Assembly: GCA_959347315.1 (NCBI GenBank)
Contig: OY365806.1
Location: 26,480,015-26,544,014, forward strand
Reading direction: 5' to 3'
DNA from: Bimastos eiseni
Lineage: Eukaryota > Annelida > Clitellata > Crassiclitellata > Lumbricidae
DNA length: 64,000 nucleotides
This document shows, in pieces, positions 11,856-23,470 of the stretch (the first letter of the stretch is position 1; every line of letters starts with the position of its first letter). The translations under genes and the position numbers were made by a program. The notes beneath the pieces are model-generated. The model worked only from the letters and a program-made list of their open reading frames with translations, had not been told where the DNA came from and did no database searches.

Positions 11856-13583
11856 AATAGATGCAAATATATTTGCAAATATATGAGCAACAAAATCAGT
11901 CAACAACTCCACTGTTAAATTAATCCTATGAAACAAATGACTGTGATTGCACTATGTCACAAAGTAAACTTCAACTATAAAGATAACTAAATATTACCCC
12001 AATTATAGGTCATATCAGAGCAATAGTACCAACTGAAGCAACATAAATTCGATAAATATATGGGTAATACTAATAAAACATGTTATCCTGCTTGAACAAA
12101 ATGCACGTGAAAGCAATAAGACGAAGGCTATAGAAATTGCTACCGTATGAAATCGCCATAGATGACCGGGCTGAGTAGTCAACAAATTAAGAATTGGCAT
12201 AAACATGGGAAAAGCACCAAATTGAACAAACTTTAACCAATGAGAGGAAAATATTGAAGATCATTTCATTCACGATTATGACGCTGATAGAGAATAGGTA
12301 GACAATGACAAAAAACAATTAACGGATAATAATGTTTGAAACAAAGCAGATTGATAAGGAAGTAACGGAAGGTAAACAGATAATAATACTTCGGTATATC
12401 TATCGCACATTGCTAAGGCAGTAAGAGAAAGTCAGACTGTCAGACAATAAACTGTATTTAAGAAACAAACTAAGAATAAAGAAGAAAGGCCTAAAAATTA
12501 GAACAAGCCCAGTGATGAATCAATCAATAATGGCAACCAAATGCCTGAGCAATAAGAATATATGAAATAGCAGAGAAAATAATATAAACAAACTAACAAA
12601 TGATTGTTACAAACAAAAACAGACCAACTAACAAAAGTATAAGCGTTTTAAACAAGTCTTATAATGAACTGTAGAATGAAGTTGTTTAATTTAAAGAACA
12701 ATTAGAAGCTTTATATCTGTAATCAATATCCTCATATAACATTTATTATTAACAGTACAAACAAGCAACTGGAAAGTAAAGCGATGAGAGAAAAACAATT
12801 AGGGCCAAATGGAATTGAAAATCAAGCTGATCAGACTTAGAAACATTGAAAAATTACAGCGTAGCCATAACTAACGTTACAGAAGTATGAAAGGCTCACA
12901 TGATAAAATCGATAATAAAATGGAACAAATTAAGAAGATAAGAAAAATCTGCAACTAAACGAATTAATTATATATATATAATTATGTATATATATAAATT
13001 TTGTATATATAAGCTAACTAAATTCACGAGCAAGTCAAATAGGTCAGAACATGACCACCGAAATCAATAACAATTAGAACTAGCACATACATAATAGCCT
13101 ACTTCGACAATAAGGTCAAGAATTGTTTAAGCATATATGTAGTGAACACTAACGAAAAATCAAACTAAGTTATAAATAATAAGCTAGAAAAACAAGCAGT
13201 AAGAATAAACAATGAAAGCAAGACAATAGGAATTAATAAAACGCTAATAGTTGTATATAAATAAGGAATTCAAAGAAAGAAGCTGTCACTTTATGTGTAT
13301 ATAATTATGTGGCCTCTGTAAATAAAGCAAATCTATATACGAGAAATTTAATAAATGCAACTAGACCTAGATAATTTATAAATATGTTAGCAAAAAGAAA
13401 AAAATCAGATAAATTAACTATAGAACAGAGGAATAAGAAATGTGACCGAGACCAGACTAAACGTCTTAAAATTATGACGAACTCAAATAATATGAATGAT
13501 AAAGTCAACTAAATCATTATGTCAAAAAACAGTAAAAGAGAACGCAACGTAGCTGTAAATATATACAAATACACTTGATCATT
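11856..13583. other. A-rich, strand-asymmetric DNA between direct repeats
   Basis: The plus strand is visibly A-rich with few T or G runs, and phrases such as AAGCTAACTAAAT and AAACTAACAAA recur in diverged form. The block at 19.7-22.9 kb has the same character. No gene is seen; short minus-strand frames (12015-12206, 13305-13508) reflect composition. The purpose of the block is unknown. Confidence 0.6.
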
Positions 13584-13762
13584 TTGCTAGGAAAAATTAC
13601 TTTTGTGCTGACATCAAGAATAAAGACAGCTGACTTTGAAAGCGTGCCAAGGCCCAGAAAAAAAGGAACTACAGTTTTGCGAAGGAAAATAATTATATGA
13701 AAAATATTTCACATAATGTCCAGAAGCAAAAAGCAATTTGCTTAATATTGCAATTCGAAAGC
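13584..13762 (+). repeat. Direct repeat, copy 2 (partner at 11679)
   Basis: Second copy of the 177-bp repeat. Differences from copy 1 are mostly single substitutions plus one added A in the AAGG run. The similarity fades just before TGCTA on the left and near GCAATTCGAAAGC on the right. Confidence 0.8.
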
Positions 13763-13888
13763 ACAGAAATATTGATATGTAGAGTGCAGTGCACCAGACA
13801 TGTTAGTACCTAATATGAGCTTCACAATAAATCCTAAAACATGCATTAGCATTGTAAATTTGAAACTAATACAATACAATACAATAGT

Positions 13889-15440
13889 CAGAGGCGTAGC
13901 TAGGGTACTTTGCGCCCGGGGACAAACTACAGAATTGGCGCCCCTTTGGGGGCCATCCATACATGACATCGCGCGCCTATGGGGAGGGGTGTCACACAAT
14001 TGTGACGATGTGCAACGAGGGAAAGAGGTTCAAAGAACTGTGATATCACATCATCACATAAAAATTCATAATTTTATTTTTTAACATTTGCTCAATTAAA
14101 CATGTTCCACTTATTTAAAAGTAGTTGTTTACCACAATTTAGCAACAATAATTATGATTATTAGCCTACTGCATTCTTAATTTTTGAACTGTTTATTGTT
14201 ATGCTAGGCGTCAATTTTGGGATTTTGGAAATCAGGCAGTCATTCTGTCACAGACATGCAGAAATCAATTATACCGACAAAACGCACAGGCCACAGATCG
14301 AGAGACGCTGCACGTCGGGACTAAAACGACGAAAATGGAGAGAATGTGTATTTGAACGACGAAGAGGTTCAAGCTGGATCCGAATGGGAATATCTATTGA
14401 ACGGGAAGATGAGGTCCAAGCTCTCGTATTTATTATATCAAGGAACATTTTGCTTCTCCTTGCGAGAATGGAGAAGCATAAAGTTTGGTTTATTTCAAGT
14501 TGTTATTATCAATTTTTAAATGCAAGCTTCTGATTTTGTGGAATGCATAATGAGTGTGACTATTCGACTTTCTCCATTTCGTCATCGTTCTACTATCGTA
14601 GTTTGAAGTATTTGTATAGTTATAGTTACTTTTTGAGTGATAATTATAAGAAAATGTGCATATAACATCCTGAAAATCTGTTTTTTCTGGTGGTGCAAAG
14701 CGATGTGAAGTCATATTTCAGAGGTTGTGACTTTTATCACGACGTGTGACGAGGAGGAGGGCCCGAAGAGGGTCAAAATTGGTCCATAATTGCGTAACTA
14801 ATTTTATGGACGGCCCCTTTCTTGTTTATTTCACATTTTCAAATGTATTTAAGCGCCATTTATACATGCATGTCTGTCATAGACAGTCTGTAAAAATTGA
14901 TCTTTCGTGATTTAACTGTCGCAAATTGGTCAATGACGTTATCAAAATTTGTTTTATCCCGTGTTTCTCGTTCGATGCTTAGAAGAACAGGATTGCTGAG
15001 TCGATCTTGTCATATTGAAGCTGCAAATACGATAAAATTAGCTCCAATTTGCTGTAAGACAGATCACAGCTTGCAATTGATTTGGAATCACGACATGATA
15101 TTTTGTCGCCTCTTACGGGCTCTGAGTGATAACAGATCAGTATGGCCCGGGGGCGCCAAAATTATGTGTGACAACCTGTTTGTAATGAGGATTTTGGGGG
15201 CGCCAAAATCATGCGTGACAACCTATTTGTAATGATGAACCAAGGGGCTACAAAATCATGTACGACAACCTGTTTGTAATGAGGATTTTGGGGCGCCAAA
15301 ATGTGATCTTACTAACTTTTTTGGGATGAATTAGTTTGTTTCAAAATAAAAAATAATAGTTTAATCCTCATTTTGGCGCCCCCTTCAACTCGGCGCACGG
15401 GGACACGTGTCCCCATTGCCCCCTCCAAGCTACGCATCTG
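13889..15440. mobile_element. hAT-type element, 1552 bp, G-rich termini
   Basis: Left end CAGAGGCGTAGCTAGGG; the reverse complement of the right end is CAGATGCGTAGCTTGGAGGG. Flanks ACAATAGT (13881-13888) and ACAATATT (15441-15448) match at 7 of 8 positions, giving an 8-bp target duplication. Subterminal GGCGCCCC-type blocks lie at both ends. Frames inside (14201-14533 plus, 14490-14714 minus, 14897-15232 plus) do not show transposase motifs, so the copy is probably non-autonomous. Confidence 0.85.
15146..15305 (+). repeat. Threefold tandem repeat inside the 13.9-kb hAT-type element
   Basis: About 55-60-bp units contain AAAATCATGYGTGACAACCT, then TTTGTAATGAGGATTTTGGG and a GGCGCC word. The unit is repeated three times with substitutions and one short deletion. 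It looks like amplification of a subterminal motif of the element. Confidence 0.75.
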
Positions 15441-15448
15441 ACAATATT

Positions 15449-16060
15449 ATTACACTACAACTGTTATTTGATATCGCCATTCTCACAGTTAAATCGCTGA
15501 CTCAAGAACAACAGAAACTGTTGGACATGGTTTGCAAACCATGCATGCAGAGAATAATGGCATACGGTTGGAAATGAGTTCGAGCTAGGTAAGTATTACG
15601 ATTGGAGTTACAGAAAAAAAATGTTTACAACCCCATCTATAATGTTGGTTCTTGACAACTTCTTGTGCATACTTCTGCAGACGATTGTGCACTGTTGTTC
15701 GATCCTCGTGATCCTCGGGCTGGCTTGTGTGCTGTATAGCCGAAGCCGAACTTTATCGGTTACAGCCTGCTCCCTCTGGAATGATCCATGCACCGTCCGA
15801 GCTCTCACCAATCAAACCGGGCATTATAAATCACTCTCTATAATGCTTGTTCTCTCAAGACCGTATCCGGGCTTAGAGCGCTCGCGAGCAGGTTTCTTGA
15901 AAGTACGTAATACAACTTCCATGAATGAATGAATAAATGAATGAATGAATGTATGACGACGATTATTAACTTTGAAAGAACGTGCTTTTGATCCATTTCA
16001 GTGATACAACTGCAACAATTACGCGAGCTGTACATGGGAGACAAGACAAAAATTCAAGAT
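15449..16060. other. No gene recognised
   Basis: Contains overlapping frames (15621-15932 plus, 15608-15811 minus) without known motifs, and a short GAAT repeat near 15920-15952. Confidence 0.4.
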
Positions 16061-16061
16061 C

Positions 16062-16556
16062 ATAGTTTCTCCTCCTCCTCCTCCTCTTTTTCTTCCAACT
16101 ACTGTCTCCTTATTCCTTCTTCCTCTTCTATGTTTACTCTTCCTCGCCCCTTTTTCCTCCTTCCTGCACCAATTCCTTCGCTTTTCCCAATGGGTGTCTA
16201 CTCATTTAGCTCCTCCTCAACCTAATTCGTTGGCTAGTCCCTGCTCTTCCCTGTTGAACTCCTTCTTATCTTAGTGCTCCTCTTATCCTACTCATCTTTC
16301 CATTTCTCTTATTCCTCCTCTGTATGCTCAAGCTCCTCCCATGCATTACTCCTCTTTCCTCCTCCTCCGACCTCCTCCTTTCTCTTCCTTCCCACCTCCT
16401 CCTCCTCATCCCTTCTCCTCTTGCCTCCTCCCCTACCTTCCTCTTCTTCCCTCCACCCCTACCCTCCTCTGGCCTCCTTCTCTTTTCTTCTCCTCAACCC
16501 TCCTCTTCCCTTCTTCTCCTTCTTCTCCTCGTCGTCGTCGTCATCGTCTTCGTTGA
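16062..16556 (+). repeat. TCC-rich polypyrimidine tract, about 0.5 kb
   Basis: The plus strand is almost wholly C/T with TCCTCC and CTTCTTC repeats, then GTC/TCG units at about 16527-16550. Ser/Leu/Pro-rich frames across it (16274-16639, 16324-16581, 16341-16556) are translations of the repeat. Such tracts are candidates for triplex (H-DNA) structure and polymerase slippage. Confidence 0.9.
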
Positions 16557-16784
16557 CCCGATGCGTCGATGGCCGCTATAGTTGTCACGTCAAGATCATG
16601 CGCCCGAGTCGGGCATCTTCTGGCTGCGGATCGACTTGATTTTCTTACTCCACGGGCAAGAACTGTGCCTTTGCCATTGTGGGCCCTTCTACGTGGATTG
16701 ACCTGCCCCCATTATCAATAGCAAGCTTTTAATCGGGTCCCCACCCTCATCCCTTCATTGCCTGAAGATTTTCTTATTTCCAAG

Positions 16785-16905
16785 GGGCTGTCAGGTTGAA
16801 AGTGCTTCTGAATAGCTTTTTTTTTAGCCTACTGTAAGAAGCGCTATATAAATAAAAAGATACAATACGATACGATAAAACGATACGATACGATACATAC
16901 ATACT
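16785..16905 (+). mobile_element. Non-LTR retrotransposon 3' tail
   Basis: AGCGCTATATAAAT at about 16830-16845 followed by ACGAT/GATAC units to 16900, the pattern of an L2/CR1-like 3' end with short tail repeats. The upstream 60 bp is compatible with the end of a 3' UTR but not readable as protein. Confidence 0.6.
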
Positions 16906-16995
16906 TACATGCATATATACTTGCATATACTGTAATGACCGCCCAGATTTTTGCATGCTTATATAATGCATCTGTATATCATTGTCATGTATAAG

Positions 16996-17333
16996 CAGAG
17001 TTGTATGGTCTCGAGACAATGTCTCGGTCTCGAGACGTCTCGAGATAGCTGTTTTAGTGCCTCAGTCTCTGTCCTGGTCTCGGGAAAAAAATGTTCTCTG
17101 GAATTGGTACTACGTCATAAGTTTCAGATTGAAACTATAATTGAACCATATTCCAGAAAACTGATATTTAACAATATAACTGCCTTTTCTTCAAGATCAC
17201 TTGTCTGTTACTATCTCGTACTGTCTTGGACCTAGTGTCTCGGTCTTGGTCTCGATCTTGCTACCTCAGTGTCCCGGTCTTGGTCTCGGTTCTCGTCTTG
17301 GTCTCGAAGTTCCAAGTCTTGCATACAAGTCTG
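16996..17333. mobile_element. hAT-type miniature element, 338 bp, perfect TSD
   Basis: Left end CAGAGTTGTATG; the reverse complement of the right end is CAGACTTGTATG. Both sides are flanked by TGTATAAG (16988-16995 and 17334-17341), a perfect 8-bp target duplication. GGTCTC-like hexamers are iterated near both ends in the same orientation. There is no coding capacity; the frames at 16951-17392 are translations of the repeats. Confidence 0.9.
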
Positions 17334-17341
17334 TGTATAAG

Positions 17342-19729
17342 TCTGTATTAGTTACTAAAAAAGGATCTCGTTGTAGCGCAATGGATCAATAACAAGATAA
17401 TTGAATTCTGTCAGCATCTTAACAGCATTGCATAAGATTTTTTACAATTCAGTTAGTGTTCGCATACATGCATGGTTACATTGAGATTTTAAACCAACCT
17501 GAACGATGAGGTGAACTGTGGTTTGAATGAGTTGAAATCCAGCGGTTGTCATCTGCTCGTTGAAGATTTACCTTTCCACCTCTGCATGCATGGTCGCTCG
17601 ACAAATTCATAATTGTGATTCGAGAGCACCATCAGAGAAATAAGGAGTCTTGCAATGGGAGATAATTGAGTCACTGCTTCAATTCTGAGTTTCGAAAGAT
17701 AAGAACTTAGAGGAAATACATCAAGCGGAACGATTGGGGTTAACGTTTTAACAGAATAGTTTAAACGGTAGTGAATTAGTGAATCAAATGTTGAAATCGT
17801 AACTCATTGGTGTAGAACGGTTAGCATTTGAAACGATTGGATATGGCAGCTGCCATGGATCTTCAATGATTATCCTCAGTCCTGAAAAGAATAAACAGCA
17901 GCACGCAGGAATCCATTGAACAAAATTGAAAGCCGACGGAGTTCAGCGAATATTGGGCGAACGTTTACACTATATAAACATTTCCATCTCAAGACATTGT
18001 TGCGGAAGGATGATTAGGCCAATAATAAAATACAAAGCAGGGATTCTTTACATATTCTGGCTTTGAGTATAAGATAAACTGCACAATAATTTTATATAAT
18101 GAACAACTGCTCTCATCAGTAATCGAGTATATGTGAAAATTCAAATAACATGAGATTTCGGAACTTCGAAACCTGTCATTGAAATATTTTGATACATTAT
18201 TAGATATCTCAAACACCTTTGTTCATTGATTATGATTAACAGCTCTGGGTCCATATATTCTTAGCTATACTCGGTACATATCGTTTGTCGCGGTCGATTA
18301 GCCAAAGTATCGTGATAAAGGTCAGACTCCATGTATTAATAATCCTATATATATATGGACCCGTTGCCCAAACGGACGTAATACAGAATCCAATGCATTT
18401 GAAGTTTGAAAGCTGACGGATCGTCAAAGGCTCCCAAGAACAGAGACTAATGGTAGAGTAAGAACAGGACGGTTTATGATAAATGCATGGAATTGTTGTC
18501 GAACACGATTACTCTGACGGCAAGAAGCATAGCTTTGAAAGCGGAGACCGGAAAGGAGTTACGGATCCAGTCATCAGCTAAGAAGAAGACAATTCCACCA
18601 CAATGAGCCTCATTTCTGAGAAAATATAGTGCATGCGACATGAAAGTATGATGGAAGAGGCTTTGTGGAAGTTCTATCTTCCTCACATCGTTAATTCAGT
18701 CGATGATTTCTATGACTAATCGTTATTCACGACCCCATAATACTATATAGTTCGCGTTCGGGGAGTTCAAATATTATATGACTATGACACCTACAAGTTC
18801 TTTTTAATTGACCCAAACTTATAGACAAGTAAAATCAAAACAAAATACTCAAATAAGATCAACAGGGAGGATAATCCCCAAGAAGGACATATAGGTCCTG
18901 TAGGCGGGGCCACCCTCTTTACACCTGATATATAGGTAGACGGAGAGGAATAAGGTCAATGATTTTATGTACATGTATATAGTAGGCTAAATAAGGTACA
19001 ACTTAACAGGCAAGAAGAAGCATATAGCATATAGACACAGTTATGTAATTGTATACAACAAATGTTAGATAGCTTAATTCAAAAAGAAACTCAAAAAGAG
19101 ACACCTTAGCCAATCGCATAGGCCTACTAGTTACAGGAACATCGACATGACTGAATCATCGAAAATAATTCAGTCTTCTGGTCGGCCTGCAGTCATTTGG
19201 AGCCGCATTATAAGTTTAACGCTTTCTTGGGTTAACAGACCCACGCAGTCATTCCTTATAAGTAGGCAAAATTATTTGACATATAATGATATAAGCAGTA
19301 TAGTTTTGTCTTAAACTCCTGAATTTTTGGAACTAACTAAGTATATGTATTGTGCCTATACCGTTCAGATTTTACACCTCATGCAGCTCCATATTTAAAT
19401 AGTCTACGAAGCTCATCTGTCTTTACAAATTGACAGTAACTCGCTTTTTATAATAAATGGAAACTAGATATGTAAAGAATTCATGACATAGACGTGAAGT
19501 ATGCACCGGAAGTACGAATATTTCCTGCAGATGTTCCGTACTTGGAATACCTTGATCAATCAGCACACTCTGCCTACCTACTTAGTTAAAAAATGTCATT
19601 AACGTTAACATATTTAACGACCAAGGAGCAAATTGCAGCCATTTTGAAATCGAATTTTTTATACACAATCTAGGAGACCCCCTGTGGTCTTGGGCCTACG
19701 CACGTGCGTAAAGTGTTAATCCGGGCTAC
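17342..19729. other. No gene recognised, 2.4 kb
   Basis: Moderately AT-rich DNA without repeats or domain-bearing frames that I can recognise. Short minus-strand frames (17989-18216, 18236-18427, 18474-18686) carry no known motif. AGGCCTA words occur near 19120. Confidence 0.4.
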
Positions 19730-22700
19730 AAATAGGTAAATTTTACGAGGAGATACATTCTGGATAGAATATAAAAACAGCAAGATAAAGACATAGGCCT
19801 ACTAAATAAACACATAAACAGAGTGAAGCCAAATAATGATTTTCTGAAAATAGATTGAGCCAATAATATGAACATGAGTAGGCCTCTGGTCCACAAAAGA
19901 AGTTTTAAAAATTACAATTACTATTAAGCAGCATGCACAAATCATAACGTATTGAAGAATAAACTGACTTAAGGCAAACCATATAACAACGGTAAACAAA
20001 ATAGGCCTATAGTCGCCGCCTAAATAAAGGCCAACGATTTAGATAGGTCATATGAGCAAGTCATTGATTAACTAAAGAATTTATATTACTGCTTGTATGC
20101 ACATGCAATATGAACAATATTATATAATTTATTTGTGGACTCGATGGACTGTGCACCATGAACAAAGCTAACTAATTGATTAAGCATGTAGCCAATCAGA
20201 TAACGAACTACATAAACACAAAAATAAGTACATTAAAAGCTATCGTATACACGAGCTATAGAAACAGAATACGGTATTGTCGAATAGGGCTGACTATGAT
20301 ATGTAGGCCAATTGATATATAAACAACAAGAACACTCAGTGAACTGAGCAATAAAGCTGTGTAAATGATAAAGCAATTCGAACAAATTAGATTATAGACT
20401 GTGTTGTACAAAACATCACTGCAGCAAAGAATATTAAAACTACTCTTGATATATAAATAATCAATTATGACAAGAGGCTAATTATATCTAGAAGCTGTAT
20501 GATCTAAGAAGCAATGAGTCGAGAAGCAGCTTCATAGCTGACAAAAACACATGCGCAAAATGAAAAGCAAATTGTCAAAATAAAGCTAACTAAAATTAAT
20601 TTGTGATGAAGTAATATGGCGAACTAAATTACGAACTAAGAATAAGACTAACTACATAAAATTACAGGCACTGTGAGCCTATTACTAAAAAGATAGAGAA
20701 TACATAATTATGACTATGTGCACAAGCACAGTTGTGAATTTTATTTGTAGAAGTAACCTAAGTAAACACGTATAAAAGAGAATATTGCACGTAGGTGCAT
20801 AACTTCTCGTGTAAAAGCTACACGAAAAGCACAGATGACAAATTTCAAAATAATTATAGCTAGGTCTATAGGCTATTAGATAAGCAACCGAAATAAATAA
20901 ATCAAATTATAAACTGAAGAAAAAGCTGATCAAGCATGAAAACGTATAATAAAATGAATAACATAATTAAGACAACTATATATAACATAAGCACGTCAGC
21001 AGGAAATAGAGAACAAAGCTAACTAGATAATTATATATTATTATATCCTATATATATTTATATTTACATAATTATATAAGTAACGTGCATGAAGCTATGC
21101 GAAAAGCTCAGATAATAACTCACAGAATAATTATAACTATCGGCTATTAAATAAGTAACTTATAGACGAAAATCAGATTATGAACTCAAGAAATAACTGA
21201 TAAAGCATGTACATGTGACAACGTGTAAGAATGAATAACATAATTAAACAACTGTAACATAAACAACGAACAAAGCTAACTAGATATATGTTAACATATT
21301 GTATTATATCTATATACAAAAGCAACGTGCCTGAATAAGCCAATTTTTCTAAGGACTTCAGTAATAGAAGTTATAGGTAACTCGATACGACTAGAAAAAG
21401 TATGCTGGCAGAAACAGAAACAAAAATCAAGTAAAATAAAATCTGAAGCTGAAATTGCAACAGAATAAAAAATTTAATATTTTCTTAACTAAAATCGTTA
21501 AAACTGAAACGAATCAGCCAAATGATATCTAAATTGGTCGAGCTCAGCATAAGTCATAAATAATCTGCACTGATAGATGAAATCACGAAATGTAAAGTAA
21601 AGATAACTAACAATTAGCATTCGTGTATTTATTTAAGAGATGCATTAGTAACATATATTAATAAGTGACCTCTGTTAGGGATTTTGACAATAAAACTAAT
21701 AGCAAAGTAGATTCCAAAGTTAAGTAGCAGAAGCAAAAATTAAGCTAAAGAAAAATAGGATTTAATTGAAGCGAGTATTGTAACAAGAACTAAAAATTCC
21801 AATATAAGCCCGTCTAAAATCGTCAAAAGTGAAACAAGCCCGCCATACTAATTATAAATTGGTAAAGTTCTGCATAAAACCCGATATGAACTACACCGAT
21901 AGATGAAAATCACGAATTACAGAACAAATCTGATTAAGCTCATATATACCAATATATAATATTAACTTATTTTCATAACTACCATGTAAGAAAAAGACAA
22001 CTCCTTCAAGAATAAAGACTATACGCTTGCAGAAGCAGGGAAAGAAATCAGGTAACAATACAATTAAATTGAAGCTCGAATTGTAATAACAATTTAAAAT
22101 TCCAATATTATCTAATCTAAAAACACTCAAATGAAACGAATACGATAAACAATTTCAAAATTTGTCAAGCTCAGCACCAAAGCCAAAATGAGCTCTTGGA
22201 TAAATCTGTAATAAAGTCATGCAACTATTAACTAAAAGCAATACTAGTTAGTCATACAGCTGTTTTAAGACATACAATGTAGGTCTATAAAGCGATATAA
22301 CAATCAATTTATCGTAAGGTAATTGTGACGAAGAAGAAGGAACAGATGAACGAAAAATGTATAGATCAACAGCAAACGAAATCCCTTACGGAAAAGATAA
22401 AAATGCATAAGAAATCAGACGCAACTCAGATAAGAAAATATTTTAAAATTCAACGAACAGAGAAAGAGACAACATAGCTAATACAAGTAATGATGACTTC
22501 CGAACAAAGCCATCCTTTCATTGCAATAAACTAAAGATTGCTATAATTTATTTAACAAATGCATAGAATGTCATGCATAGGCCTATATAAAATATTCCAA
22601 TATATTTTAGACAATAATTATAAACTTAAGAAACAACAAACAGGATTAAATTCAAATATCTTAATGAAACTATTCGACATGAATAAACCAAAAGTTTGAA

Positions 22701-22870
22701 TAACACAGAGTATAACCAAAAATAATATCATTATACAATATATAACATAAATTTATTTTCATAACTAGCATGCATGAAAAAGACAACTGCTTCAAGAATA
22801 TAAATTATCATATATCAGATATGTTATTTCAATTTTTAAACGAAGCAGCAACTGCTAGTCCATCTGAACA
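19730..22870 (+). repeat. A-rich block of degenerate interspersed repeats, 3.1 kb
   Basis: The plus strand is strongly A-biased. Phrases recur in diverged form: AACAAAGCTAACTAGAT near 21012 and 21273, AACAAAGCTAACTAATTGAT near 20163 and AATAAAGCTAACTAAA near 20580. Longer paired segments occur, for example TTATTTTCATAACTA with AAAGACAACT near 21965-22010 and 22750-22800. No usable ORF exists. It looks like an old, decayed tandem or interspersed family of unknown type. Confidence 0.55.
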
Positions 22871-22890
22871 AGTAACAAAGCCAAATTAAA

Positions 22891-22922
22891 TCGCACGTAT
22901 ATATATATATAAGTGCGATTAT
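22891..22922. repeat. Short palindrome with AT core
   Basis: AATCGCAC and GTGCGATT flank an alternating TA core, forming a 32-bp inverted repeat able to extrude as a cruciform. A further TA run follows. Confidence 0.75.
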
Positions 22923-23380
22923 GTATATATATATATCAAGAAAAATGAAAGTGAATGTGAGCTGTTAATTGTCTTTTACTGTCTGTGAAGGAATAATTGG
23001 TAGGCGTCTAATATGTATTATACTGTTCGAGGAATAGTTCTCAAAGGATGCCCCATATAGTCACGCTACGAAAGCGAGGTCTTTCGACATAATCGTATTC
23101 CACCAGAGTGAGAACAATCATGATGCATTAAGTTTATGCTGGTTTCTAAACGTAACGATCGTCGTTGATAATGACGATGACCACAGGAAGAGGAAAAAAG
23201 AAAAAGGCGATGGAAATGGTGGAGATGATGGTCACAGTGGGAATGGTAGTGGAGGTGGAAATGTGGGAAATGACGATTGTGGATGACGAAAGGACTCTAC
23301 CTATTTTTGATGACAACTTAAGAACTATGGGCGTGGAAATATCAAATAGAACTATAGTAAGATACAATTGAACTTGATTC
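22923..23380. other. Low-complexity purine patch, no gene
   Basis: GGA/GAT-rich plus-strand DNA at about 23170-23290 yields a Met/Glu-rich frame (23165-23371) and its minus-strand mirror. Neither looks like a gene. Confidence 0.5.
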
Positions 23381-23470
23381 ATCCATTCATTCATTGAGAA
23401 CATTTGTATAGCACCTAATCAATAACACCTCTCAAATTTAGAAAGTGCATTTAGAAGCTCTTAATAGCTA
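23381..23470 (-). mobile_element. Non-LTR retrotransposon 3' tail
   Basis: Minus-strand reading gives GTGCTATACAAATGTTCTCA then AATGAATG repeats, the same layout (GCTATAyAAAT followed by short repeats) as the other LINE tails in the window. Confidence 0.5.

Noticed and set aside
11679..13762. LTR retrotransposon
   Set aside because: The direct repeats lack convincing TG...CA ends, a primer-binding site or any gag/pol reading between them. Kept only as direct repeats.
16274..16639. 121-codon Ser/Pro-rich ORF
   Set aside because: Translation of the TCC tract. Overlapping frames are equally open.
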